A DNA stretch of 64,000 nucleotides from CADEDH01 sp965216205 (GCA_965216205.1 OZ244139.1:2418001-2482000); one strand, 5' to 3'. Counted from the first letter of the stretch, positions 1-9,047 are shown. Numbers and translations: made by a program. The notes: generated from the sequence alone by a model not told the origin.

Positions 1-1071
1 CTCGGTGTTGCCGACGGTGCCGATGACCTGACCACGCTCGATGGGGCTGTGGTCGTCGAGCTCGCCCGGCGCGAACACGCCGGAGACCGGGCTGACGACG
101 AGTCGTTCGACGGCGTACAGCATCTCGCCCTCGTGGACCGCACCGGTTTCTGAGGCGTGCGACAACGCCTCCAGCAGATTGTCGACCTCCGCGGGCGTGC
201 TGACGCTGAGGGTGGTGGCCCCCTTGACGGTCCGCTTGGCCATCCCGGTCAGGATCGTTCCGGGACCGAGCTCGAGAAAGACGGTGGTACCGGCCGACTG
301 GAGCGCATGGAGGGTGTGGCGCCACAGCACCGGCGAGGTGAGCTGTGCGCCGAGCAACCCGGCCCACGACTCGGCGTCGGTGTGGGCCTCCGCGTCGATG
401 TTGGCGTACACGGGACGGTTCGGGGCCCGGAGCGCGACGTCGGCCAACGCTTTGCGGAGACGGTCGCGGGCGGGGGACATGAACGGGGTGTGGAACGCAC
501 CGCCGACCTTGATCGGCATGACCCGCTTCGCTCCGGCCTCCTTCGCCTCCGCTCCGGCGGCTTCGATCGCCGCCGGGTCGCCCGCGATGACGACCTGTCC
601 GGGAGCGTTGTAGTTCGCGACCCACACGTCGCCGTCGGTTCGCCGGCAGGCGAGGTCGACCTTGTCGTCGTCGAGGCCGAGAACGGCGGCCATGGTGCCC
701 GCCTGCTCGTCGGCCGCCGCCTGCATCGCATTGCCACGCTCGGTCACGAGGCGGACACCGTCGGCGAAGCTGAGCACACCGGAGGCGGTCAAGGCGGCGT
801 ACTCGCCGAGGCTGTGGCCAGCGTGGAACGCCGGCTCGACACCGGTCCGCTCGACCGCATCGAGGACCACCATGCTCGCCACGTAGGTGGCCAGCTGCGA
901 GTTCCTGGTCTGCTTCAGCTCGTCGGCATCAGCTCGCAGCAGGAGGTCCTCGACGTCTCGTTCGGACGCTTCCGAGGCTTCGCCGACCAGCTCCCAGGAC
1001 GGGTGGTCGGTCCACGCCTCGCCCATGCCGGGGGTCTGCGATCCCTGGCCGGGGAAGGTAAAGGCAATCAT
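1..1071 (-). CDS. fabD: Malonyl-CoA:ACP transacylase, partial, with C-terminal biotinyl/lipoyl-like segment
   Basis: Transfers malonyl from CoA to acyl carrier protein to feed fatty-acid synthesis in the cytoplasm. The first residues read MIAFTFPGQGSQTPGMG, the usual FabD opening. The nucleophile elbow GHSLGEYAA lies near residue 88 and the catalytic His motif GGAFHTPFM near residue 200. About 357 residues are visible and the frame is still open at the window edge, although FabD usually ends near 300-315. The extra tail, from about residue 320, reads VVSPVSGVFAPGELDD then RGQVIGTVGNTE, which resembles half of a biotinyl/lipoyl barrel-sandwich domain. The start is ATG at 1071; a GTG at 1074 is directly in front of it. 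The transacylase call is firm. The tail assignment is an inference. Confidence 0.93.
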   Translation of the reverse strand, partial: MIAFTFPGQGSQTPGMGEAWTDHPSWELVGEASEASERDVEDLLLRADADELKQTRNSQLATYVASMVVLDAVERTGVEPAFHAGHSLGEYAALTASGVLSFADGVRLVTERGNAMQAAADEQAGTMAAVLGLDDDKVDLACRRTDGDVWVANYNAPGQVVIAGDPAAIEAAGAEAKEAGAKRVMPIKVGGAFHTPFMSPARDRLRKALADVALRAPNRPVYANIDAEAHTDAESWAGLLGAQLTSPVLWRHTLHALQSAGTTVFLELGPGTILTGMAKRTVKGATTLSVSTPAEVDNLLEALSHASETGAVHEGEMLYAVERLVVSPVSGVFAPGELDDHSPIERGQVIGTVGNTE

Positions 1072-1217
1072 CACCGAGGTCACGACCGTTTGACCACCGG
1101 CGGGTCGAGAAGGTTTCACACCGCTGCCGGTTGGTGCTGACACACCGGCGGTCACCGGGTGTCGATCGCTGGAACCATCCCCGGTGTGGCACGCCCGGCG
1201 GCTACGATGACGTGCTC

Positions 1218-1300
1218 GCCCGGGTGGCGGAACGGCAGACGCGGCGGACTCAAAATCCGCTGTCCGAAAGGGCGTGTGGGTTCGAATCCCACCCCGGGCA
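1218..1300 (+). tRNA. tRNA-Leu (anticodon CAA)
   Basis: The acceptor stem GCCCGGG pairs with CCCGGGC. The anticodon stem GCGGA/TCCGC encloses the loop CTCAAAA, giving anticodon CAA, which reads UUG. A long variable arm typical of class II tRNAs is present and the T-loop reads TTCGAAT. CCA is not encoded: the next bases are CGG. The gene runs straight into an array of palindromic repeats. Confidence 0.95.
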
Positions 1301-1301
1301 C

Positions 1302-1614
1302 GGCAACTCTCCGAGTTGCTTGGAGTTCGCCGGTGGCGAACTCTGGGGTCGCTGGTGACGGGCAACTCTCCGAGTTGCTTGGAGTTCGCCGGTGGCGAAC
1401 TCTGGGGTCGCTGGTGACGGGCAACTCTCCGAGTTGCTTGGAGTTCGCCGGTGGCGAACTCTGGGGTCGCTGGTGACGGGCAACTCTCCGAGTTGCTTGG
1501 AGTGACGGCAACTCTCCGAGTTGCTTGGAGTGACGGCAACTCTCCGAGTTGCTTGGAGTTCGCCGGCGGCGAACTCTAGGGTCGCTGGCGACGGCAACTC
1601 GCCGAGTTGCTTGG
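1302..1614. repeat. Tandem 59-bp double-hairpin repeat array next to tRNA-Leu
   Basis: Copies beginning GGCAACTCTCCGAGTTGCTT start at 1302, 1361, 1420, 1479, 1507, 1535 and 1593 (the last slightly diverged). The first three intervals are 59 bp, followed by two short 28-bp units and one of 58 bp. Each full unit contains two perfect palindromes: CAACTC-TCC-GAGTTG and GAGTTCGCC-GGT-GGCGAACTC. The short units lack the second palindrome. There are no unique spacers, so this is not CRISPR. The array fills the space between the tRNA and the next gene. It could act as an RNA 3'-end stabiliser, a terminator cluster or a REP-like element; the sequence does not decide between these. Confidence 0.93.
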
Positions 1615-1661
1615 CGGCTTTGCCGGCGTTGCGTGTTCCCTGGCTGTAGGTTTGTGCGGGG

Positions 1662-1955
1662 ATGTCACGCGCATCGATCGAGAGGAAGCTGATCGCAGTC
1701 TCCGGCGAGATCGGAACGATCCGTGATCAGCTCCGCGTACTCGACGAACAGTTGGCACATTTCGTCGACGCTGCCGACGATGCTCGTCTCCGGTCGCTCG
1801 TGTCGGAGACGCCGCTGGCGGCGGGGGAGCATCGGGAAGCAGCGAAGACGGTCGTCGGACTCCGACGAGACAGGGACGTGCAGATGAGGAAGTTGGCCAA
1901 GCTCGAAGCGAAGCAGGACGCCCTGCTCGATCAACTGGGGCAGGTGAGCTCATGA
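1662..1955 (+). CDS. Small coiled-coil protein (97 aa), unknown function
   Basis: A soluble, highly charged 97-residue protein with no signal peptide or membrane segment. Residues 1-30 and 58-95 look like long amphipathic helices with heptad-like spacing (for example RKLAKLEAKQDALLDQL), suggesting a coiled-coil dimer. The stop overlaps the next start as ATGA, so it is probably translationally coupled to the ANTAR response regulator. That coupling hints at a shared regulatory role but proves nothing. I do not recognise a named family. Confidence 0.7.
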   Translation: MSRASIERKLIAVSGEIGTIRDQLRVLDEQLAHFVDAADDARLRSLVSETPLAAGEHREAAKTVVGLRRDRDVQMRKLAKLEAKQDALLDQLGQVSS

Positions 1956-2548
1956 GCGGCGGGTCGACCACCAGGGTGGTGATCGCCGAGGACGAGGCGC
2001 TCATCCGTCTCGACCTGGCCGAGAGCCTCGCCGAGCAGGGCTACGAGGTCGTCGGCGAGGCCGCCGACGGGTCCGAGGCGCTGCGGTTGGTTCGGGAGCA
2101 CCATCCCGACGTGGTGATCCTCGACATCATGATGCCCGGCACCGATGGTCTGACCGCGGCCAGGGAGATCATGACCGACCGCCTCGCGGCGATCGTCATA
2201 CTGACCGCCTACTCCCAGCGCGACCTCGTCGAGCAGGCGAGGGACGCCGGGGCCATGGCCTACCTCATGAAGCCGTTCAAGCGGGAGGAACTGGTTCCGG
2301 CGATCGAGCTGGCCGTTGCCCGGTTCCGAGAGCTGGAGATCCTGGCGAAGGAGGCCGAGTCGCTGTCGGACCGGTTGGAGTCACGGAAGATCATCGATCG
2401 GGCCAAGGGCAAGCTGCAGGACGGCGAAGGTATGACCGAGCACGACGCCTTCCGCTTCATCCAGCAGACCGCCATGTCGCAGCGGACGTCGATGCGCAAG
2501 ATCGCCCAGGCCGTGCTCGACGGCGATCTCCGACCCGAGTCGACCTGA
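1952..2548 (+). CDS. pdtaR: Response regulator with ANTAR RNA-binding output domain (PdtaR-like)
   Basis: The N-terminal receiver domain (about residues 7-125) has the acidic pocket AEDE, the phospho-acceptor Asp58 in VVILDIMMPGTDG, and KPF near residue 108. The C-terminal ANTAR domain (about 140-193) starts at SRKIIDRAKGKLQ and continues with MTEHDAFRFIQQTAM. ANTAR proteins bind paired hairpins in nascent RNA and prevent termination. PdtaR in mycobacteria is partnered by the kinase PdtaS, usually encoded elsewhere, and no such kinase adjoins this gene. Its position just upstream of polA and rpsA is usual for actinobacteria. The start ATG at 1952 overlaps the previous stop. Confidence 0.9.
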   Translation: MSGGSTTRVVIAEDEALIRLDLAESLAEQGYEVVGEAADGSEALRLVREHHPDVVILDIMMPGTDGLTAAREIMTDRLAAIVILTAYSQRDLVEQARDAGAMAYLMKPFKREELVPAIELAVARFRELEILAKEAESLSDRLESRKIIDRAKGKLQDGEGMTEHDAFRFIQQTAMSQRTSMRKIAQAVLDGDLRPEST

Positions 2549-2558
2549 GGGGAGCACC

Positions 2559-3302
2559 ATGATGGATGTCGTCGAGCGGACCGCCGTTCCGATACTCGAG
2601 ATCGGTCGAGCGTGGATGAGCGCACCGGCGACCGGGCAGCGGGCGGTCGATCTCGGTTTCGCTCCGGGGTTCGGCCTCTGGGTCAACGGACGGGCCGGGG
2701 CGATGGGTGAGGTCGAGCCCATGGTCGCGGCGGCTGCGATCGGTTTCATGGCGCCCGGGAGGGTCGCCGAGCTGTGGGCGGCCAGACCCGCCGGTCTGAG
2801 CGCAGCCGGGTGTGCAACCCACTACGCCGAGGCAGCGGCGAGCTGGGGGCGGGAGGCGCTGGCGAGCGTCGACGCCGGTCGGCTGCAACGCACGACGGAG
2901 CTCGCTCGCAGGATCGCCGGCGCCGCCGATCCGTCCACCGGAGCGTTGTTCGCCGGCTGGCGAGCCGTACCCCTACCCGATGAACCGGCCGGCGCTGCCA
3001 CCCTCGCACTGCAGGTGCTGCGGGAGTTGCGGGGCGGGGCCCATCTCAGCGCGGTCCACGCGGTGGGACTCGGGCCGCACGGCGCGATCATGTCGGTTGC
3101 AGATCCGGTGCGCGGCGGTGAGGCCGGAGCCGACCGGTTCGGCTGGCCGGCCCCCCATCCGGCCGGCGACCCTGCACGTCGGGCGGAGGCGGAGTCGCTG
3201 ACGTCGAGGGCGTGCGAACCGGCGTATGCCGTGCTCGGCGAGGCGGAGGCGGCCGAGTTCACCGAGCTCGTCCTCGAGATCCGCAGCGCCATCGACCTGT
3301 GA
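2559..3302 (+). CDS. SCO6745-like family protein (247 aa)
   Basis: A 247-residue protein lacking signal or membrane segments. The pattern of an N-terminal helical segment, the LWVNGRAGAMGEVEPMVAA stretch near residue 30, and a C-terminal half with RGGAHLSAVHAVGLGPHGA matches the actinobacterial SCO6745/EvbL-type family as I know it. The molecular function of that family is not established. A GGGGAGC Shine-Dalgarno precedes tandem ATGs at 2559 and 2562. It sits 10 bp after the ANTAR regulator, so probably in the same operon. Confidence 0.65.
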   Translation: MMDVVERTAVPILEIGRAWMSAPATGQRAVDLGFAPGFGLWVNGRAGAMGEVEPMVAAAAIGFMAPGRVAELWAARPAGLSAAGCATHYAEAAASWGREALASVDAGRLQRTTELARRIAGAADPSTGALFAGWRAVPLPDEPAGAATLALQVLRELRGGAHLSAVHAVGLGPHGAIMSVADPVRGGEAGADRFGWPAPHPAGDPARRAEAESLTSRACEPAYAVLGEAEAAEFTELVLEIRSAIDL

Positions 3303-3362
3303 ACGGAACCCTGTGAGCGAGGTGAGCAGCCGGGTGGTCAGGCCCATCTAGGCTAGGGAGCG

Positions 3363-6062
3363 ATGCCAACCCTGATGCTCGTCGACGGCAACTCGCTCAC
3401 CTACCGCGCCTTCCATGCGCTTCCCCAGGATCTGGCCACGTCGAGCGGTCAGGTGACGAACGCCGTCCTCGGGTTCACGTCGATGCTGATCAACCTCGTG
3501 CGCGACCACCAGCCAGATGGTGTGGCGGTGGCCTTCGATCGGCCGGAGCCGACGTTCCGTCACGAGCGGGTCGACACCTACAAGGCGAACCGGTCGGCTG
3601 CCCCCGACATCCTCCGTCAGCAGATGGGGATCGTGCGAGAGGTGCTCGACGCCCTCAAGCTGCCCCAGATCGAGGCGGCGGGGCACGAGGCCGACGACAT
3701 CCTCGCCACGCTCGCGGGTCAGGCGGCCGATGCCGGCATCGATGTGTTGATCGTCACCGGTGACCGCGACAGCTTCCAGCTCGTGGCCGATCCGCACGTG
3801 AAGGTGATCTACAACAAGCGTGGCGTGTCGGAGTACGCCGAGTACGACGAGGCCGGTATCGAGGAGCGAACCGGGGTGCGTCCCGATCGGTACGTCCAGT
3901 ACGCCGCCCTCCGAGGCGACACCTCCGACAACCTGCCCGGGGTTCCCGGGGTGGGTGAGAAGACGGCGGCGAAGCTCATCAACAAGTACGGCGGCATCGA
4001 CGAGCTGTTCGCCCACGTCGACGAGCAGACCCCGAAGCTCCGGGAGAACCTGAGCGCAGCCGAAGACGAGGTGCGCATCAACACGATCGTGATGGAGCTC
4101 ACCCGCGACGTCCCGCTCGACGTCAAGCCGGAGGATCTCCTAGGCATCGAGCCCTACGACCACGACGAGGTCAAGAAGCTCTTCGACTTCCTCGAGTTCC
4201 GCAACCTCCACGATCGTCTCCACGAGGCCTTCGCCCCCGGCGAGGCCGCCGCCACCGAGCGCGATGTCCTCGCCGTGCAGATCGCGGAGCCGGCTTCGGC
4301 CACCGAAGCGGTACAGGTCCTGGCGGTGGTCGCCGATGCAGCGACCGGCGCAGCGCCGGTGGCGATCGCCGGCTCGGTCCGCGCGACCGACGGGCCAGGG
4401 GCGGCGCCCCACCTCGACGGGCTGGCGATCGTCGTCGACGACCCGGCATCGGAGGTGGCCTGGCTACCGCACGGGCTTCTCAGCGACGATGCGGTCACCG
4501 CTGCGTTGGCTGCGCTCGTGGCCGAAGACGGTCCCGGTGTGGTGGCCCACGACGCGAAGCCGCTGATCGCGGCGTTGAACGAGATCGGTGTCGACCTCGC
4601 CGGACTCCGGCTCGACACCTCGCTCGCGGCTTACCTCCTCGACCCTTCCGGCAACTCCTATCCGCTCGACGAGCTCCTCATCACGTACACCGAGTACCGG
4701 ATGCCCGACGACGACGGACCGCCCGACGGTCAGCTCGACTTCGGTGAGCAGCAGGTCCCCGAGTCGGAGCGGGCTGCGAGGACCGCCCTGGCGGCCGCTC
4801 GCCTCGGTCGGCGCCTCGCCGATGCGCTCGAGGAGGACGGCCTCACCGAGCTGAACGCCACCGTCGAGGTGCCACTGGTCAGGGTGCTGGCCCGGATGGA
4901 GCACCTCGGTGTCGGTGTCGATCGTGCGGAGCTGGAGTCGCTCAACGCCGACATGACCGCCGAAGCCGATGCGTTGGCGAAGCAGATACAGGAGGACGCC
5001 GGTGAGGAGTTCAACGTGAACTCCACGAAGAAGCTCCGGGAGATCCTGTTCGAGAAGTTGGAGCTCACCCCGCAGAAGAAGACGAAGACCGGGTACTCCA
5101 CCGATCAGGCCACGCTCGAGAAGCTGGAGGGCGAGCACCCCATCATCGAGCATCTTCTCCGCTACCGGGAGGTGGAGAAGCTCCGCTCGACCTACGGCGC
5201 CTCCTTGCTGGCGTCGGTCGGGACCGACGACCGCATCCACGCCACGTTCAACCAGACGGTGGCCCGCACCGGTCGCCTGTCGTCGGAGAACCCGAACCTG
5301 CACAACATCCCCGTCCGGACCGAGCTCGGCCGCAGCTTTCGCAAGGCGTTCGTTCCGAGCGCCGACCGGACCTTCCTCGTGGCCGACTACAACCAGATCG
5401 AGCTTCGCTGCATCGCCCACCTGGCCGAGGATCCCGGCCTCATCGAGGCGTTCACCTCGGGTACGGACGTGCACCGGGCCACCGCGGCCCGGGTCTTCGA
5501 CGTGGAGCCTGACGAGGTCGACTTCGAGCAGCGGAGCCGGGCGAAGATGGTGTCGTACGGGTTGGCCTACGGTATGGAGGCGTACGGGCTCGGCCAGCGA
5601 CTCGGCATTCGGACGAGCGAAGCGCAGGTCATCCTCGACGCCTACTTCGAGAGCTTCCCCGCCGTACGCGAGTACATGGACACGACGGTCACCGAGGCCA
5701 GGAACCGGGGCTACACCGAGACCCTGTTCGGCCGGCGCCGGGCGATCCCGGAGCTCCGCAGCGACAACCCGCGGATCCGGCAGGCGGGGGAGCGGCAGGC
5801 GATGAACGCCGGGATCCAGGGTCTCGCCGCCGACATCTTCAAGGTGGCGCTCGTCCGCCTCGACCAGCGCCTCACCGCCGAGGGCATGGCCAGCAGGATC
5901 GTCCTACAGGTCCACGACGAGTTGATCCTCGAGGTCCCCGACGCTGAGAAAGACGTGGCCGCCGAGGCGGTGCTGGCCGAGATGCGGGGCGCGTTCGAGC
6001 TTCGGGTCCCACTCGAGGTCAACCTCAGCTTCGGTTCCACCTGGGCCGATGCCAAGGACTGA
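3363..6062 (+). CDS. polA: DNA polymerase I with inactive proofreading domain
   Basis: An 899-residue family A polymerase for Okazaki-fragment maturation and repair synthesis. The N-terminal 5' nuclease domain (1-290) opens with LVDGNSLTYRAFHALP and contains VTGDRDSFQLV and the helix-hairpin-helix segment LPGVPGVGEKTA. The middle domain (about 300-480) has the 3'-5' exonuclease fold, but the Exo I DxE motif is not visible (VQVLAVVADAATGAAPVAI occupies the region), so proofreading is probably lost, as in mycobacterial PolA. Polymerase motifs are intact: A, DYNQIELR near 676; B, RAKMVSYGLAYGM near 727; C, QVHDELILEV near 849. The start ATG is at 3363. Confidence 0.98.
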   Translation: MPTLMLVDGNSLTYRAFHALPQDLATSSGQVTNAVLGFTSMLINLVRDHQPDGVAVAFDRPEPTFRHERVDTYKANRSAAPDILRQQMGIVREVLDALKLPQIEAAGHEADDILATLAGQAADAGIDVLIVTGDRDSFQLVADPHVKVIYNKRGVSEYAEYDEAGIEERTGVRPDRYVQYAALRGDTSDNLPGVPGVGEKTAAKLINKYGGIDELFAHVDEQTPKLRENLSAAEDEVRINTIVMELTRDVPLDVKPEDLLGIEPYDHDEVKKLFDFLEFRNLHDRLHEAFAPGEAAATERDVLAVQIAEPASATEAVQVLAVVADAATGAAPVAIAGSVRATDGPGAAPHLDGLAIVVDDPASEVAWLPHGLLSDDAVTAALAALVAEDGPGVVAHDAKPLIAALNEIGVDLAGLRLDTSLAAYLLDPSGNSYPLDELLITYTEYRMPDDDGPPDGQLDFGEQQVPESERAARTALAAARLGRRLADALEEDGLTELNATVEVPLVRVLARMEHLGVGVDRAELESLNADMTAEADALAKQIQEDAGEEFNVNSTKKLREILFEKLELTPQKKTKTGYSTDQATLEKLEGEHPIIEHLLRYREVEKLRSTYGASLLASVGTDDRIHATFNQTVARTGRLSSENPNLHNIPVRTELGRSFRKAFVPSADRTFLVADYNQIELRCIAHLAEDPGLIEAFTSGTDVHRATAARVFDVEPDEVDFEQRSRAKMVSYGLAYGMEAYGLGQRLGIRTSEAQVILDAYFESFPAVREYMDTTVTEARNRGYTETLFGRRRAIPELRSDNPRIRQAGERQAMNAGIQGLAADIFKVALVRLDQRLTAEGMASRIVLQVHDELILEVPDAEKDVAAEAVLAEMRGAFELRVPLEVNLSFGSTWADAKD

Positions 6063-6086
6063 CCGGTCGATGAGGGGTGACAGGCC

Positions 6087-6872
6087 ATGACCGGGACGGA
6101 TGACGGGCACTGGTTCGACGAGGTGGCGAAGTTCCTCGGACCGGCCTACCTGCGGTACTCGTTCACGATGGGCACCGCTCAGGAGATCGCCTTCCTGATC
6201 GACGCCCTGGGCCTCGAACCGGGCGATCGCGTGCTCGACGTCGGCTGCGGACCGGGGCGCCACTCGTTGGCGTTGGCATCGGCCGGCCTCGAGGTGGTCG
6301 GCGTGGACATCTCGGCCGAGTTCGTCGAGCTGGCCATGGCCGCTGCGGTCGAGGCGGACGTGTCCGACAGCGTGCGTTTCGTCCGAGCCGATGCCCGCCG
6401 CCTCACCCTCGCCGACGTGGGCGACGAGCCGTTCGACGCCGCGATCTCGCTCTGCCAGGGGGCGTTCGGTCTCGCTGGGGGGCCGGGGGCCGAGACGGTG
6501 GCCGGGCGCGAGCTCGACGAGCCGATCCTCGCCGCGATGGCGGCCACGCTCCGGCCGGGTGGACAGCTGGCGGTCTCGGCGTTCTCCGCCTACTTCCAGC
6601 TCCGCTACCTGGAGGAGCGAGACACGTTCGATGCCGATGCAGGCGTGAACCACGAGCACACCGCGCTCCGGGATGTCGACGGCGCCGAGCGCCCAGCCGA
6701 GCTCTGGACCACCTGCTTCACCCCGCGCGAGCTCCGACTCCTCGCTCGTTGCGTCGGCCTCGAGGACCTGCAGGTGTTCGGGGTCGAGCCAGGTGACTAC
6801 GACCGCCGCCCTCCGTCGATCGACCACCCCGAGTTCCTTCTCCTGGCTGCCAGCCCAGCGGTCCATCGGTGA
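6087..6872 (+). CDS. SAM-dependent methyltransferase, class I
   Basis: A 261-residue soluble protein with the SAM-binding motif VLDVGCGPGRHSLALA (near residue 47) and the acidic end of strand 2, VVGVDIS. The post-motif region ATLRPGGQLAVSAFS is also standard. The substrate cannot be told from sequence. It lies 25 bp after polA and overlaps the following methyltransferase gene, so all three may be co-transcribed. Confidence 0.85.
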   Translation: MTGTDDGHWFDEVAKFLGPAYLRYSFTMGTAQEIAFLIDALGLEPGDRVLDVGCGPGRHSLALASAGLEVVGVDISAEFVELAMAAAVEADVSDSVRFVRADARRLTLADVGDEPFDAAISLCQGAFGLAGGPGAETVAGRELDEPILAAMAATLRPGGQLAVSAFSAYFQLRYLEERDTFDADAGVNHEHTALRDVDGAERPAELWTTCFTPRELRLLARCVGLEDLQVFGVEPGDYDRRPPSIDHPEFLLLAASPAVHR

Positions 6873-7774
6873 TGCCGGCCCACTCGCCGGGCGATCCCCA
6901 TCGCCTCGGCTACCGAGATGTCGACGGCGATCCCCACCACGCGATCCTCGTCTCGACGATGGACGCCACCGGCGAATGGGACGCGACCCAGCGACTCCGG
7001 ACGTGGGAACGCGAGCATCTCCGGCTCGTCGGCGGTGAGCGTCTGCTCGACGTCGGGTGTGGCACCGGCGACGCCGGCCTCGCCCTGGCCGGCGACCTCG
7101 GACCGAACGGTGAGCTGGTCGGGGTCGACGCGAGCGCCACCATGGTGCAGGTTGCCCGCGAGCGGAGCGAGTGGGTGCGCCGCTACGTCGGCGTACCCGA
7201 TGGGGTCAGGGGGCGCGAGCTCGGGTCACGTCTCTGCACGGCGCGGTTCTCGGTCGGAGACGCCGCAGCGCTGGCGGGGGACGACAGCTCGTTCGACGCT
7301 GTCCGCTGCGAACGCACCCTGCAGTGGTTGGCCGATCCCGGCGGGGCGATCGCGGGCTTCGGGCGGATGCTGCGGCCCGGAGGTCGACTCGCGCTCATCG
7401 ACACCGACTGGTCGACGCTGTGGCTCGAGGTCGACGATCCACAGCTCACGAACGCGGTTCGCGACGGGCTTCGCGACGAGCGCAGTCGACCATCGAACGT
7501 CGGGCGACGGCTCGCCGACCTCGTGGTCGACTGCGGATTCGACGTCGCGGCCGCAACGACCGCGACGCAGACCTGGACCGACTGGAACCCGGATGCGACC
7601 CCGGCGCCCGATGGATGCTTCTCGATGGCGAGCCTCGCCAACGATCTCGTGGAGCGGGGCCAGATCGAGGCCACCGACGCTCCCCGTTTCGTCGAGGCGA
7701 TCCACGACGCCGCGCGACGACAACGCTTCGCGATGTCGCTGAGGATGTATGCGGTGCTCGCTGTACTGCCGTGA
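6869..7774 (+). CDS. SAM-dependent methyltransferase, class I (second of a pair)
   Basis: A 301-residue protein with SAM motif LLDVGCGTGDAGLALA (near residue 54), VGVDAS, and the post-II stretch MLRPGGRLALIDTDWS. It is unlike its neighbour outside these motifs, so this is not a recent duplication. The start is either GTG 6869, overlapping the previous TGA, or ATG 6872; both give the same protein apart from one residue. The substrate is unknown; the layout resembles UbiE/COQ5-like or small-molecule methyltransferases. Confidence 0.85.
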   Translation: MMPAHSPGDPHRLGYRDVDGDPHHAILVSTMDATGEWDATQRLRTWEREHLRLVGGERLLDVGCGTGDAGLALAGDLGPNGELVGVDASATMVQVARERSEWVRRYVGVPDGVRGRELGSRLCTARFSVGDAAALAGDDSSFDAVRCERTLQWLADPGGAIAGFGRMLRPGGRLALIDTDWSTLWLEVDDPQLTNAVRDGLRDERSRPSNVGRRLADLVVDCGFDVAAATTATQTWTDWNPDATPAPDGCFSMASLANDLVERGQIEATDAPRFVEAIHDAARRQRFAMSLRMYAVLAVLP

Positions 7775-7856
7775 GCACCGCAGGAAGCTTTGCCCGAGTT
7801 GCATGGTATGACCCGTCCTCGATTCATGCCTAACCTGGCCACCCCCGAGAGTTGAG

Positions 7857-9047
7857 ATGTTCTGGGGTCCAAAGCTTGTTCGACATGAAGGAAGTCGCAC
7901 CCAGATGGAAGAAGATGGTAGCGAAAGGCACTATCTGGAAGCCGAGTTGGAAGAGCTTCTCGCGACCGATCCACGCATATTCTCGTTCCTACGTCGAAGT
8001 TCTCTGGACGGTGTCTGGTACTGGGATCTCGAGAGTCCCGAAAACGAATGGATGAGTCCGGAGTTCTGGGAATTGCTCGGCTTCGATCCCGGATCGAAGA
8101 AGCACGACCCAGCTGAGTGGCAGCACTTGATCTTCGAGGAAGATCGCGAGCTCGCGCTCGAGAACTTCGAGAAGCACTGTGCCGACCCGAGCAAGCCGTA
8201 CGATCAGGTCGTGCGGTATCGCCATGCCAACGGGTCGACGGTCTGGGTGCGGTGCCGTGGAATCGCGATTCGTGACGACGAGGGCGTACCTGTTCGCATG
8301 CTCGGCGCGCACAATGACATGACGGCGATCAAGCGTCGCAAGCAGAAGATCGTCGACTTGAACAATGAGTTGGTCGAGCAGATTCGAAAGACTGAAGCGG
8401 CGAATCGCGACCTGGAGCACTTCGTGCATATCGCGGCCCACGACCTCAGGGAGCCGTGCCGCCGTCAGGTGATGCTGACCGACCTGATCCTGGAAGACTA
8501 CGGTCATGAGATCAGCGGCGAGCTGCGGAGCGAGCTCGAGAAGCTCAGCGGTCAAGCCCAACGGATGCTGGCGATGATCGGAGGTTTCCGGGCGCTGACC
8601 GACATGGCTGGCCCAGCCATCAGCACCTCGACGGTTCATCTGCGAGGGCTCGTCGAAGGCATCGTCTCCGAAGCTGACGATGGATTGGAGGTCGAGCTCG
8701 ATCTGCCGGCGACGATCGAGGCGTACGAGTCGCTGATCGCAATTCTCTTCAGGAATCTGATCCAGAACGCCTGTCAACATGGCGCGCGCCCGCCTCGCCT
8801 CCGCATGACTCATCGGACGGAAGATGGTCGGCGGGTCTTCACGGCGGCAAATCCGGTTGATGGCGATGGTGCATTCGACGACGATCGGCTTCTCCAACCG
8901 TTTGTCGCAGGCAAATCGTCGTCAGCGGGAAGCGGACTGGGGCTGAACATCTGCAAGCGGATCGTGCAACGACACAATGGGTCCATCTGGTTGGAGAGCG
9001 CCGATCGGGAGTTCTCGATCAGCTTCACCTTGGGGAGCGATGCATGA
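7857..9047 (+). CDS. PAS-domain histidine kinase (phytochrome-type kinase core)
   Basis: A 396-residue soluble sensor kinase. A PAS domain spans about residues 45-155 (SLDGVWYWDLES, then RYRHANGSTVWVRCRG, the PAC part). A linker coiled coil leads to the H box HIAAHDLREP (His195). The ATPase part has the N box FRNLIQNACQHG and the G box GSGLGLNICKRIV. No membrane segments are seen, so it senses an intracellular cue. The stop overlaps the response-regulator start by 4 bp, so the pair is a unit. The DNA looks less GC-rich than its surroundings. A later start, ATG 7905, would remove 16 residues with no clear fold. Confidence 0.92.
   Translation: MFWGPKLVRHEGSRTQMEEDGSERHYLEAELEELLATDPRIFSFLRRSSLDGVWYWDLESPENEWMSPEFWELLGFDPGSKKHDPAEWQHLIFEEDRELALENFEKHCADPSKPYDQVVRYRHANGSTVWVRCRGIAIRDDEGVPVRMLGAHNDMTAIKRRKQKIVDLNNELVEQIRKTEAANRDLEHFVHIAAHDLREPCRRQVMLTDLILEDYGHEISGELRSELEKLSGQAQRMLAMIGGFRALTDMAGPAISTSTVHLRGLVEGIVSEADDGLEVELDLPATIEAYESLIAILFRNLIQNACQHGARPPRLRMTHRTEDGRRVFTAANPVDGDGAFDDDRLLQPFVAGKSSSAGSGLGLNICKRIVQRHNGSIWLESADREFSISFTLGSDA

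Noticed and set aside
157..1140. Plus-strand open frame opposite fabD
   Set aside because: The minus strand encodes FabD with its GHSLGE motif, and the plus frame has no recognisable domain.
1302..1614. CRISPR-like array
   Set aside because: There are no unique spacers: the whole unit repeats in tandem, the repeats contain paired palindromes, and no cas genes are near.
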